Part shown: positions 7,929 to 17,882 of the stretch, in pieces
Position numbering within the stretch: position 1 is the stretch's first letter
Layout: every line of letters starts with the position of its first letter
DNA from: Xenophilus azovorans DSM 13620
Lineage (GTDB): Bacteria; Pseudomonadota; Gammaproteobacteria; Burkholderiales; Burkholderiaceae_C
DNA: 64,000 nucleotides
Assembly (NCBI RefSeq): GCF_000745855.1
Contig: NZ_JQKD01000005.1
Location: 62,001-126,000, forward strand
Direction: 5' to 3'
Program-made: the position numbers and the translations under genes
Notes under the pieces: generated by a model
Database searches by the model: none
Seen by the model: the letters and a program-made list of their open reading frames with translations, nothing else
What the model was told of the DNA's origin: nothing

Positions 7929-10900
7929 TCAGCGCACCGGATCGGTCGCCCCTCGCAGGTCGTCGTCGATGTGCGGGTCCGGCGGCTGCCGCCGCACGCG
8001 CCGCACCGTGCGGCGGATCCAGTGCTCCACATCGTCCACGTAGGTGAACACGGCCGGCACCACCAGCAGGCTGAGCACGGTGGAGGTGATCAGCCCGCCG
8101 ATCACGGCGGTGGCCATGGGCGAGCGGAAGCTGGCGTCGGCCGCGCCCCAGCCCACGGCGATGGGCAGCATGCCCGCGCCCATCGCCAGCGTGGTCATGA
8201 TGATCGGGCGGGCGCGCTTGTGGCAGGCGTCCAGCAGCGCCTCCCAGCGGCTCATGCCGTGCTCGCGGCGCGCGACGATGGCGTACTCCACCAGCAGGAT
8301 GGAGTTCTTGGTCGCGATGCCCATCAGCATGATGAGGCCGATCAGCGAGGGCATGGAGAAGCTCTTGCCCGCCAGCAGCAGCCCGACGAAGGCGCCGCCC
8401 AGCGACAGCGGCAGCGCCGCCAGGATGGTGACCGGCTGCAGGAAGTCCTTGAACAGCAGCACCAGCACGATGTAGATGCACACGATGCCGGTGAGCATCG
8501 CCAGCCCGAAGCCGGTGAACAGCTCGGCCATCGCCTCGGCGTCGCCCACGTCGATGATGCGCACCGACGGGGGCAGGTTCTTCACCGCGGGCAGCTGGCG
8601 CACCGCCTCGGTCACGTCGTTCAGGCCGCGCGTGGACAGCTCGATCTCAAAGTTCATGTTGCGCGCGCGGTCGTAGCGGCTGATGACGGCGGGGCCGCCG
8701 GCGAGCTGCAGCGTGGCGACCTCGTCCAGCCGCACCGGCCCGTGCGCGCCGGGCACGGCCAGGCGGCCGAGCAGGGCGAGGTCCTGCCGCGCGCTGTCGG
8801 CTAGGCGCACCATGATCGGCACTTGCCGCTCGGCCAGGTTCAGCTTGGGCAGCTGGCTGTCGTAGTCGCCCATCGTCGCCACGCGCAGCGTGTCGGCGAT
8901 GGCCGCGCTGGTCACGCCCAGGTCGGCGGCGCGGGCGAAGTCGGGCCGCACCACGATCTCGGGCCGCACCAGGCCGGCCAGCGAGGTCACGTTGCCGATG
9001 CCGGGGATGGTGCGCAACTCGCGCTCCACGTCGGTGGCCGCCTGACGCAGCGCCAGCGGGTCCTGGCCGGACAGGGCCAGCACGTACTTGTCGTTGGAGC
9101 CGCCCAGGCCCACGCCCCAGCGCACGCCGGGCAGGTCGGCCAGCGCCTCGCGGATCTGCTGCTCGATCACCTGCTTCTTCGGCCGCGTGCCGCGCGGCGC
9201 CAACTGCAGCGTCAGCGTGGCCTTGCGCGCCTCGACGAAGTTGCCCGAGAACGGGTCGGCGCCCGCGCTGCCGGCGCCGATGGCGGTGTAGATGTCGCCG
9301 ACGTGGTCGATCTTCAGCAGCCGCTGGCGCACCTGCTCGGCGGTGGCGATGGTCTGCTCCAGCCGGGCGCCGGGCGGCAGCTCCACACGCACCTGGGTCT
9401 GGGCGTTGTCGTCCGGCGGAATGAAGCCGGAGGGCAGCAGCGGGATCAGCGCCAGCGAGACGAAGAAGAACAGCGTGGCGCCGATCATGGTGCGCCAGCG
9501 GTGCCGCAGGCAGGCCTGCACCCAGCGCATGTAGGTGGCGAGCCAGGTCGGCTCCTTCTCCTGTGCTACCAGCGGCTTGAGCATGTAGGCGGCCATCATG
9601 GGCGTGAGCATCCGCGCCACCACCAGCGAGGCGAACACCGCCAGCGACGCCGTCCAGCCGAACTGCTTGAAGAACTTGCCCACCACGCCGCTCATGAAGG
9701 CGGTGGGCAGGAACACCGCGATCAGCGTGAAGGTGGTGGCGACCACCGCCAGGCCGATCTCGTCGGCCGCCTCCATCGCGGCCTGGTAGGGCGATTTGCC
9801 CATGCGCAGGTGGCGCACGATGTTCTCGACCTCGACGATCGCGTCGTCCACCAGGATGCCGACCACCAGCGACAGCGCGAGCAGCGTGATGATGTTGATC
9901 GAGAAGCCCAGCAGGTACATGCCGATGAAGGCCGGGATCACCGACAGCGGCAGCGCCACCGCCGAGACGATGGTGGCGCGCCAGTCGCGCAGGAACAGCC
10001 ACACCACCAGCACCGCCAGCAGCGCGCCCTCGTACAGCAGGTGCATCGAGGCGTCGTACTCCTCGGCGGCGATCTTCACGAAGTCCAGCGTGCGCGTGAG
10101 GTGGATGTGAGGGAAGTCCTTCTGCAGTTGCTGCAGCGCCTTCTCGACGCCGGCGCCCACCTCCACCTCGCTGGCGCCGCGGCTGCGCGCCACCTCGAAG
10201 CCCACCACCTGCTTGCCGTTGAGCAGGGCGGCGGCGCGCGGCTCGGCCACCGTGTCGTCGACGGTGGCGACGTCGGCCAGCGCGATGCGTCGGCCGTCCG
10301 ACAACGGGATCTGCATGCGCCGCAGCTCGTCGGCCGACTGCACGGTGGCGATGGTGCGCACCGGCTGCTCGGCGCCGCCCAGGTCGGTGCGTCCGCCGGC
10401 GCTTTCCTGCTGTACCTGGCGCAGCTGGCGCGAGACGTCGGCCGCGGTGGCGTTCAGCGCCAGCAGGCGCGCCGGATCCAGCGCCACGCGGATCTCGCGT
10501 GCGACGCCGCCCACCCGGTTGACCGCGCCGACGCCCGGCACCGCCATCAGGCGGCGCGCGATGGTGTCGTCGACGAACCACGAGAGGCCCTCGTCGTCCA
10601 GCCGGTCGGAGGCGATGGCGAAGGCCAGGATCGGCTGCGAGGCCAGGTCCAGCTTGGTGACGATCGGGTCGCGCAGGTCGGCCGGCATGTCGGAACGCAC
10701 GCGGCTGACGGCCGATCGCACGTCGTCCACCGCCTCCTGGATCGGCTTCTCCAGCACGAACTCGGCCGCGATGGTGGCCGAGCCGTCGGTCAGCGTGGAG
10801 GTGATGTGCTTGAGGCCCTGCAGCGTGGCGATCGAGTTCTCGATCTTGCGTGCCACGTCGTTCTCGAGCTGCGCCGGCGAGGCGCCGGGCAGCGCGGCGG

Positions 10901-11042
10901 TGACGATGACCACCGGCAGGTCCATGTCCGGGAAGTTCTGCACCTTCATGGCGCGGAACGAGAACAGGCCCGCCAGCGTCAGCAGCACGAAGATCATCAC
11001 CGCCGGGATGGGGTTGCGGATGGACCAGGCCGAGACGTTCAT
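7929..11042 (-). CDS. RND multidrug efflux permease (HAE-1 type)
   Basis: 1037 residues, typical for AcrB/MexB/MdtB relatives. It begins MNVSAWSIRNPIPAVMIFVL with the first membrane helix and has the expected two large periplasmic loops and twelve helices. The proton-relay Asp pair lies at about 399-400 (GILVDDAIVEVENI) and the matching Lys at about 912 (GIATKNSILLVEYA), so it should be proton-driven. It is the last gene of the operon TetR-OMF-MFP-RND; nine bases separate it from the MFP gene. Substrates are probably hydrophobic or amphiphilic drugs; sequence alone does not define them. Confidence 0.93.
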   Translation of the reverse strand: MNVSAWSIRNPIPAVMIFVLLTLAGLFSFRAMKVQNFPDMDLPVVIVTAALPGASPAQLENDVARKIENSIATLQGLKHITSTLTDGSATIAAEFVLEKPIQEAVDDVRSAVSRVRSDMPADLRDPIVTKLDLASQPILAFAIASDRLDDEGLSWFVDDTIARRLMAVPGVGAVNRVGGVAREIRVALDPARLLALNATAADVSRQLRQVQQESAGGRTDLGGAEQPVRTIATVQSADELRRMQIPLSDGRRIALADVATVDDTVAEPRAAALLNGKQVVGFEVARSRGASEVEVGAGVEKALQQLQKDFPHIHLTRTLDFVKIAAEEYDASMHLLYEGALLAVLVVWLFLRDWRATIVSAVALPLSVIPAFIGMYLLGFSINIITLLALSLVVGILVDDAIVEVENIVRHLRMGKSPYQAAMEAADEIGLAVVATTFTLIAVFLPTAFMSGVVGKFFKQFGWTASLAVFASLVVARMLTPMMAAYMLKPLVAQEKEPTWLATYMRWVQACLRHRWRTMIGATLFFFVSLALIPLLPSGFIPPDDNAQTQVRVELPPGARLEQTIATAEQVRQRLLKIDHVGDIYTAIGAGSAGADPFSGNFVEARKATLTLQLAPRGTRPKKQVIEQQIREALADLPGVRWGVGLGGSNDKYVLALSGQDPLALRQAATDVERELRTIPGIGNVTSLAGLVRPEIVVRPDFARAADLGVTSAAIADTLRVATMGDYDSQLPKLNLAERQVPIMVRLADSARQDLALLGRLAVPGAHGPVRLDEVATLQLAGGPAVISRYDRARNMNFEIELSTRGLNDVTEAVRQLPAVKNLPPSVRIIDVGDAEAMAELFTGFGLAMLTGIVCIYIVLVLLFKDFLQPVTILAALPLSLGGAFVGLLLAGKSFSMPSLIGLIMLMGIATKNSILLVEYAIVARREHGMSRWEALLDACHKRARPIIMTTLAMGAGMLPIAVGWGAADASFRSPMATAVIGGLITSTVLSLLVVPAVFTYVDDVEHWIRRTVRRVRRQPPDPHIDDDLRGATDPVR

Positions 11043-11051
11043 CGCTGCTCC

Positions 11052-12290
11052 TTACTTGGGCGCGCCCTGCGGCGCCGGCGCGTCGACCACGCGCACCAGG
11101 TCGCCGTCGTTGAGGAAGCCGGCGCCCTGCACCACGATGCGGGCGTCGGCCGGCAGCTTCGAGGTGATCTCCACCCGGTCGCCGACGCGCCGGCCGGTCT
11201 CCACGCGGGTCTGCTGCACGCGGCCGTCGGGCTGCACCACCATCACGTTGTTGAAGCCGTCGCGCGGCACCACGGCGGCCTGCGGCACGGTCTGCGCGTT
11301 GCTTTTGCCCAGCTCGAAGTCGCCGCGCGCGAACATGCCGGCCTTGATGGCCCCCAGGCTTGGCGCTTCGCGTCCGGCGCCCCCCCCCGAGGGGGTGCTC
11401 GCGCCTTCGGGCGGCCGTGCGGCGCTCGCGCCCGTCTTCTGCAGCGCGCCCGGCAGGTCCACGTAGACCAGGGCGTTGCGCGTCTGCGGGTCCACCGTCG
11501 GCGCCACGGTGCGCACCGTGCCGCGCACCTGCTCGCCGCTGGCGGCGGTCACGACGGCCGGCGTGCCCGGCGCGATGCGCGACAGCTCGGCGGAGGTGAC
11601 CTCGGCGCGCCACTCCAGCCGGCCCTGGCGCACCAGGCGGAACAGCTCCGTGCCCGCGTTCACCACGCTGCCCACGGTGGCGCCGCGGGCGGAGATCACG
11701 CCGTCGTCGGGCGCCAGCACCTGGGTGTTGCGGCTGCGCACCTGCTGCGCCGCCACCACGGCGCGCGCCGCCTGCACGCGGGCCTGGGCGGTCTGCGCCG
11801 TCGTCACGTACTGGTTGATCTGCTGCTGGCTCAGCGCGCCGGTCTTCTCCAGCGTGCGGGCCCGCTCGGCATTGGCGGCGGCGTCGGCCGCCTGCGCCTC
11901 GGCCTCGGCCAGGCTGGCCTGGGCCTGCGCCACGTCGGCGCGCACCGTGTCGCCGGTGAAGACGGCCAGCACCTGGCCCTTCTTCACCACGTCGCCCACG
12001 TTGACGCGCACCTCGGCCAGTTTCAGGCCGCTGGACTCGGAGCCGATGCTGGCCTCCTGCCAGGCGGCGATGTTGCCGTTGGCCGCGAGCGTCACGCTCA
12101 GCTCGGCCGGCTCCGGCGAGGCGACAGTGACGGCGAGCGCCGGGCGCGGCGCGGCCGGGTCCGGTGCCTTGGCCGCGTCGCGGCCGCCCGCGGGGGCGTC
12201 GCCCGAGGGCCTGGCGATCAGCCAGAAGGCCAGGGCCGCCGCCAGCACGAGGAGGGCGGCGATGAGAAGGTTGCGCTTGGAGCGTGTCAT
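11052..12290 (-). CDS. RND efflux periplasmic adaptor (MFP/HlyD family) with a repeat-derived insert
   Basis: 412 residues from the ATG at 12290. A membrane anchor (NLLIAALLVLAAALAFWLIA) is followed by lipoyl halves, an alpha-helical hairpin rich in Ala/Gln/Glu (ADVAQAQASLAEAEAQAADA) and beta-barrel blocks ending GAGFLNDGDLVRVVD. About 28 residues rich in Pro/Gly/Ser/Ala (from about QKTGASAARPPEGAST onward) interrupt the conserved run VYVDLPGA...IKAGMFARGDFELG. The DNA under them (11351-11432) is a copy of the intergenic CCCCCGAGGGGG repeat. The insert is in frame and lies between the barrel and membrane-proximal parts, so the adaptor may still work. It links the RND pump to the outer-membrane channel. 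Confidence 0.9.
   Translation of the reverse strand: MTRSKRNLLIAALLVLAAALAFWLIARPSGDAPAGGRDAAKAPDPAAPRPALAVTVASPEPAELSVTLAANGNIAAWQEASIGSESSGLKLAEVRVNVGDVVKKGQVLAVFTGDTVRADVAQAQASLAEAEAQAADAAANAERARTLEKTGALSQQQINQYVTTAQTAQARVQAARAVVAAQQVRSRNTQVLAPDDGVISARGATVGSVVNAGTELFRLVRQGRLEWRAEVTSAELSRIAPGTPAVVTAASGEQVRGTVRTVAPTVDPQTRNALVYVDLPGALQKTGASAARPPEGASTPSGGGAGREAPSLGAIKAGMFARGDFELGKSNAQTVPQAAVVPRDGFNNVMVVQPDGRVQQTRVETGRRVGDRVEITSKLPADARIVVQGAGFLNDGDLVRVVDAPAPQGAPK
11351..11432. repeat. dispersed repeat inserted inside the adaptor coding sequence
   Basis: CCCCCAGGCTTGGCGCTTCG then CGTCCGGCGCCCCCCCCCGA then GGGGGTGC lines up with the non-coding stretch 17756-17803 (CCCCCAGTCTCCGCGCTTCG, CGCTCCGCCAACCCCCTTGC, AGGGGGCAC). 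The repeat has no stop codon in the adaptor frame and codes for a Pro/Gly/Ser/Ala-rich segment. Confidence 0.7.
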
Positions 12291-12351
12291 GGTGCGATGG
12301 ATGGCGAAGTTCTCAGAAGGTGTGAATGAATCCGGCGTGCCCGAGCAGGCC

Positions 12352-12437
12352 GTCAAAACGTGCCCGATCAAGGCGCAAAGCGCAGCCATAGCTCGGGCTA
12401 TGGCGAGCATTTGCAACGCGGAGCGGGTGCGTTTTGG
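12352..12437. repeat. long imperfect palindrome between adaptor and outer-membrane genes
   Basis: The core is GCCATAGC-TCGG-GCTATGGC (12385-12404). The symmetry extends outward with mismatches to GTCAAAACGTGCCCG on the left and CGGGTGCGTTTTGGC on the right. RNA from either strand could fold into a stem of about 40 bp. It is unrelated to the CCCCCGAGGGGG repeats, and resembles another intergenic element type of this bacterial family (from memory). Its place in the OMF-MFP gap suggests an effect on relative expression. Confidence 0.7.
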
Positions 12438-12474
12438 CGGGATGAGCGGGCATGTCGGGTTCGTTCACGCCTTC

Positions 12475-14007
12475 TCAGGGCTTCGGGGCGAGGGCGCCGT
12501 CGCGGGCGGCCTGCGGCGCGTCGGGGCGCGCCCAGCCGCCGCCGAGGGCGCGGTAGAGCGACACCCAGGCCTGGGCGCGCTCGCGCTGCAGGCCGACGCG
12601 GGCGGTCTGCGCGGCGAAGAGGGTGCGGCGCGATTCCTCCAGCTCGAACTGGCTGGCCATGCCGCTGCGCCAGCGGGATTCGGTGGCGTCGAAGGAGGCC
12701 TGGTAGTCCTTCACCGCGCGCTCGGCGTCGGCGCTGCGCTCGTCGGTGGCCTGGAGGTTGGTTAGGGCCTCTTCCACTTCCTTGACGGCCTGGCGCACGC
12801 CGGCGCGGTACTGCGCGGCCGCCTCCTCGTAGCGGGCCTTGGCCGCCTCGGTGTTGGCGGCGCGCGTGCCGCCGTCGAAGATCGGCACCGTGAGCGCCAC
12901 GGGGCCGATGCTCCAGGTGTCCAGCGTCTCGCGGAAGCCGCTCACGCGCAGCTGCATGCGGCCGATGGAGCCGGTGAGCGACAGGCGTGGATAGCGCTGC
13001 GCCTGCATCTGGCCCACCTCGGCGCTGGCGGCGGCCACGGCGAGTTCGGCGGCGTAGACGTCCGGCCGCTGGGCCAGCGTCTGCGCCGGCACGCTGCTCA
13101 CGGGGTGCAGCGCGGGCAGGGCGAGGTCGACGGGGCGCTCGTCGAGCCGGCGCGCGAGGTCCTGCGCGTCCAGCCCGGTCAGCGCCACCAGGCCCTGGCG
13201 CAGCACCTGGCACTGGGCGCGTTGCTGCACCAGGCGGCCGCTCGCGTCGGCGGCGCCGGCACGGGCCAGCGCGGCGTCGGCCGGCGCGGTGAAGCCGGCG
13301 TCGGCCGAGAGCTGGGTGAGGCGGGCGCTTTCCTGGCGCGAGCGCGTGTCCGATTCCGCCACGGCGAGTTGGCGCGCGCAGGCGCGTTCGGCGAAATAGG
13401 CGTTCGCCGTCTCGGCGGCGACGGCCACGCGCGCGTCGTGCCACTTCGCCTCGCTGGCCGCCAGGCGCGAGGCGGCGGCGTCGCGGCCGGCGCGCAGGCC
13501 GCCGAAGAGGTCGATCTCCCAGCTCGACTGCAGGCCGGCCTGCAGGACGGTGACCGCCGGGATGGCGCCGGACGCGCCCAGGCCGGCGCTTCCCGTGTCG
13601 CCGGTGCCGGTGCCCGTGCCGCCGACGCCGGTGGTCGGCGAGGCGCTGCGGGTGGCGGACAGCGTGCCTTCCAGATTGGGCGCCAGCGCCGCGCCGGCTT
13701 GCACGCGGCTGGCGCGCGCCTCGGCGATGCGCGCGGCGGCGCTGGCCACGCTGGGGCTGGCCGCCTGGGCGGCATCGACCAGGTCGGCCAGCAGCGGGTC
13801 GCCGGCCTGGCGCCACCACTGGTCGAGCGAGGACAGCGAGCCGCCGTGCGCCAGCGCCTCGGCCGGCACCGGCGACTGCCAGCGTGCCGGCACCGGCGCC
13901 TCGACCTGGGCCGGCGGGCGGCCCAGCGCGCAGCCGGCCAGCGCCAGCGCGGCCAGGCACAGGCCGGCGCACCTGAAGGGAGGGGCAGGGGGAAGGAAGC
14001 GGTTCAT
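12475..14007 (-). CDS. outer-membrane efflux lipoprotein (OprM/NodT family)
   Basis: 510 residues from the ATG at 14007. A lipoprotein signal is clear: basic start, then CLAALALAGCALG with the lipobox Cys. Two TolC-type repeats follow, each with long helices (ASRVQAGAALAPNLEG... and YAAELAVAAASAEVGQMQAQ...). The conserved block AQRYPRLSLTGSIG and the C-terminal EEALTNLQATDERS also fit. It forms the trimeric outer-membrane exit duct for the RND pump encoded downstream. Its ATG overlaps the TetR gene's stop (ATGA), so the two are translationally coupled and the repressor leads its own target operon. Confidence 0.93.
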   Translation of the reverse strand: MNRFLPPAPPFRCAGLCLAALALAGCALGRPPAQVEAPVPARWQSPVPAEALAHGGSLSSLDQWWRQAGDPLLADLVDAAQAASPSVASAAARIAEARASRVQAGAALAPNLEGTLSATRSASPTTGVGGTGTGTGDTGSAGLGASGAIPAVTVLQAGLQSSWEIDLFGGLRAGRDAAASRLAASEAKWHDARVAVAAETANAYFAERACARQLAVAESDTRSRQESARLTQLSADAGFTAPADAALARAGAADASGRLVQQRAQCQVLRQGLVALTGLDAQDLARRLDERPVDLALPALHPVSSVPAQTLAQRPDVYAAELAVAAASAEVGQMQAQRYPRLSLTGSIGRMQLRVSGFRETLDTWSIGPVALTVPIFDGGTRAANTEAAKARYEEAAAQYRAGVRQAVKEVEEALTNLQATDERSADAERAVKDYQASFDATESRWRSGMASQFELEESRRTLFAAQTARVGLQRERAQAWVSLYRALGGGWARPDAPQAARDGALAPKP

Positions 14008-14729
14008 GCGGTGGTGGTGCGGGCGCGGGTGCGCCGGATGCGTGTGGCCGCCGGCGGCGAGGACGCGGGGGCGCGCCGCTTCGCCTCGGCCTCGACGAGC
14101 GCGACGGCGTACTGCGCGAGCCGCTGCGCCCACAGGTCGATGTCCTGCGCGCGGCGCATCAGCGAGGGGCGCACGGCGAGCACGAAGTCGTTCGCCACGA
14201 ACAGTTGCAGCGCCAGGCCGGTGATGGCCAGCGCCAGGCGGTGGATGTCGTCGTCGGGCTTCACGTCCAGGTGCCGGCACAGGATGCGCACCAGCGCGGC
14301 GTGCGGGCCCTTGATGTCGCGCTCGAACTCCTTGGCCCACTGGCTGGTGGGCTCGAGCATCTCGCGCATGTGCAGCCGCATGCACTGGCGCACGATCTCG
14401 CCGCGCTTGAGCGGCTCGACGTAGCTGGAGAGGAAGCGGCGCAGCGCCTCGCCGACCTCCAGCCCGGGCGCGTCGTACAGTGCGACCAGGTCGCCGGCGT
14501 TGCCGCCCATGGGCTCGCTGAAGCAGGCCGCGTACAGGCCCGCCTTGTCGCCGAAGTAGTAGCTGATGGCCGCGAGGTTGGCGCCGGCGGCCTGCGCGAT
14601 CTCGCGCGTGGAGGTCTTGGCGAAGCCGCGCTCGGCGAACAGGCGCAGCGCGGCCAGCAGCAGGCGCTTGCGCGCCTCCAGGCCGTCGCTGCGCGCGCCG
14701 CGCGCCGCCGTGATCGGGGGGATGGGCAT
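14004..14729 (-). CDS. TetR-family repressor of the efflux operon (CecR/DUF1956-like)
   Basis: 241 residues from the ATG at 14729. The helix-turn-helix is near residues 17-65: KRLLLAALRLFAERGFAKTS, then TREIAQAAGANLAAISYYFG with the typical YYFGDKAGLY recognition end. The C-terminal ligand domain resembles the CecR/YbiH (DUF1956) group, with YVEPLKRGEIVRQCMRLHMR and FVANDFVLAVRP. The C-terminus ends in an Arg/Thr/Ala-rich tail. As first gene of the efflux operon it very likely represses itself and the pump; a palindrome at 14755-14770, 26 bases upstream, is a good operator candidate. Confidence 0.9.
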   Translation of the reverse strand: MPIPPITAARGARSDGLEARKRLLLAALRLFAERGFAKTSTREIAQAAGANLAAISYYFGDKAGLYAACFSEPMGGNAGDLVALYDAPGLEVGEALRRFLSSYVEPLKRGEIVRQCMRLHMREMLEPTSQWAKEFERDIKGPHAALVRILCRHLDVKPDDDIHRLALAITGLALQLFVANDFVLAVRPSLMRRAQDIDLWAQRLAQYAVALVEAEAKRRAPASSPPAATRIRRTRARTTTA

Positions 14730-14754
14730 CGAGGGGCAGATTAGAGCACGAAGG

Positions 14755-14770
14755 TCAATCGTTTGATTGA
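14755..14770 (-). promoter_or_regulatory. probable TetR operator, TCAATC-GTTT-GATTGA
   Basis: A perfect 6-bp inverted repeat around a 4-base spacer, extendable to GGTCAATC/GATTGAAC with one mismatch. It lies 26 bases upstream of the TetR start codon, where a repressor would cover the promoter. TetR-type operators commonly have this size and symmetry. Confidence 0.6.
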
Positions 14771-14893
14771 ACTCGGCCACGGCGCCTACAGGGGCATTGC
14801 CTGCCCGCCTGCATTGTGGGCGGACCCTGCCGGCGCATTGATGACGATGGCGTGGCGGATTGATGCCGGATGCGCAGGCTACGATCGTGCGCC

Positions 14894-16408
<1,515 letters not shown>

Positions 16409-16423
16409 ACATTGGACAAATGT

Positions 16424-16458
16424 CTGAATTTCAGTCAAATCAAACGACTGAAATTCAG
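16424..16458 (+). promoter_or_regulatory. upstream activator site for the sigma-54 activator
   Basis: CTGAATTTCAGTC, nine bases, then GACTGAAATTCAG: a perfect 13-bp inverted repeat. It is centred at 16441, about 75 bases upstream of the -24 element. Each arm is itself partly palindromic (TGAATTTCA). This size and position fit dimers of a Fis-type enhancer-binding protein. The stretch is far more AT-rich than its surroundings. Confidence 0.82.
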
Positions 16459-16513
16459 TCAATTCAGGGGTGAGCGCGGAAGAATTTCCTTTTGTGACAG
16501 CAGGTTGGGTGGA

Positions 16514-16529
16514 TGGCACGAACTGTGCA
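16514..16529 (+). promoter_or_regulatory. sigma-54 (-24/-12) promoter of the ABC importer operon
   Basis: TGGCACG-AACT-GTGCA matches the consensus TGGCACG-N4-TTGCA with one mismatch. The invariant GG (16515-16516) and GC (16527-16528) have the exact spacing of 12. The start codon at 16562 and its AAGGAG site follow at a suitable distance. Confidence 0.85.
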
Positions 16530-16561
16530 ATATCCAGTCATCTGACAGAAGGAGACCTCCC

Positions 16562-17746
16562 ATGCACCGTCGCCACCTCATCGCCTGCGCCGCACTTGCG
16601 GCCGTCGCCACCGCCCCTGCCTGGGCCCAGTCGGGTGAGATCCGCATCGCCCACGTTTACAGCAAGACCGGCCCGCTGGAAGCCTACGGCAAGCAGACGC
16701 AGGCCGGCCTGATGATGGGCCTGGAGTACGCCACCGGCGGCACCATGGCCGTCAACGGCAAGAAGCTGGTGGTGATCGAGAAGGACGACCAGGGCAAGCC
16801 CGACCTGGGCAAGTCGCTGCTGGCCGCCGCCTACTCCGACGACAAGGCCGCGCTGGCCGTCGGCCCCAGCTCCTCGGGCGTGGCCCTGGCGATGCTGCCG
16901 GTGGCCGAGGAGTACAAGAAGGTGCTGATCGTCGAGCCCGCCGTGGCCGACTCCATCACCGGCGACAAGTGGAACAAGTACATCTTCCGCACCGGCCGCA
17001 ACTCCAGCCAGGACGCGATCAGCAACGCCGTCGCGCTGGACAAGCCCGGCACCGTGATCGCCACGCTGGCGCAGGACTACGCCTTCGGCCGCGACGGCGT
17101 GAAGGCCTTCAAGGACGCCGTCAAGAAGGCCAAGATCGTCCACGAGGAATACCTGCCGGCCAACACCACCGACTTCACCGCCGGCGCGCAGCGCCTGATC
17201 GACAAGCTCAAGGACCAGCCCGGCCGCAAGGTGATCTGGATCATCTGGGCCGGCGCGGGCAACCCCTTCAAGATCGCCGACCTGGACCTCAAGCGCTACA
17301 ACATCGAGATCGCTACCGGCGGCAACATCCTGCCGGCCATGGCGAGCTACAAGCAGTTCCCGGGCATGGAGGGTGCGACCTACTACTACTTCGGCATCCC
17401 GAAGAACCCGGTGAACGACGCGCTGGTGTCGATGCACTACAAGGAATACAAGACGCCGCCGGACTTCTTCACGGCCGGCGGCTTCTCGGCGGCGATGGCG
17501 GTCGTGACGGCGCTGAAGAAAACGGGCGGCGACACGAACACCAACAAGCTCATCAGCACCATGGAAGGCATGAGCTTCGACACGCCCAAGGGCACGATGA
17601 CCTTCCGCAAGGAAGACCACCAGGCCATGCAGAGCATGTACCACTTCAAGATCAAGAACGACCCGGCCTTCGCCTGGGGCGTGCCGGAGCTGGTGCACGA
17701 GATCAAGGCGTCCGAGATGGACATCCCCATCAAGAACAAGCGGTAA
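16562..17746 (+). CDS. ABC importer periplasmic binding protein, branched-chain amino acid type
   Basis: 394 residues. The ATG at 16562 follows AAGGAG, and a signal peptide (MHRRHLIACAALAAVATAPAWAQ) is clear. The mature protein begins EIRIAHVYSKTGPLEAYGKQ, characteristic of the Peripla_BP_6 family, which binds branched-chain amino acids but also urea, amides and aromatic or aliphatic acids. Expression from the sigma-54 promoter and linkage to acyl-CoA enzymes point to an organic acid rather than leucine. A repeat-bearing gap of 136 bases separates it from the ATPase gene. Confidence 0.9.
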   Translation: MHRRHLIACAALAAVATAPAWAQSGEIRIAHVYSKTGPLEAYGKQTQAGLMMGLEYATGGTMAVNGKKLVVIEKDDQGKPDLGKSLLAAAYSDDKAALAVGPSSSGVALAMLPVAEEYKKVLIVEPAVADSITGDKWNKYIFRTGRNSSQDAISNAVALDKPGTVIATLAQDYAFGRDGVKAFKDAVKKAKIVHEEYLPANTTDFTAGAQRLIDKLKDQPGRKVIWIIWAGAGNPFKIADLDLKRYNIEIATGGNILPAMASYKQFPGMEGATYYYFGIPKNPVNDALVSMHYKEYKTPPDFFTAGGFSAAMAVVTALKKTGGDTNTNKLISTMEGMSFDTPKGTMTFRKEDHQAMQSMYHFKIKNDPAFAWGVPELVHEIKASEMDIPIKNKR

Positions 17747-17785
17747 TCGGGCTCACCCCCAGTCTCCGCGCTTCGCGCTCCGCCA

Positions 17786-17846
17786 ACCCCCTTGCAGGGG
17801 GCACACCCTGCGGCCCGGCAAAGCCGGTTCCGCGGGTGTTCCCGCA
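17786..17846. repeat. dispersed intergenic palindromic repeat, copy 2
   Basis: Runs from ACCCCCTTGCAGGGGGCACA to GGTTCCGCGGGTGTTCCCGC and is the reverse complement, with few changes, of the block at 1975-2032. It lies between the binding-protein gene and the rest of the importer operon. A hairpin here could favour higher expression of the binding protein. Confidence 0.8.
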
Positions 17847-17882
17847 CAGGCATCGCCCGGCTCGCCGGCTGACTTCCATTTC

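Noticed and set aside
8823-12329. A 1168-codon plus-strand open frame across the first efflux operon
   Set aside because: It is antisense to the RND and adaptor genes, is rich in His/Arg/Gly/Gln with no recognisable motif, and arises from the GC bias at third codon positions.
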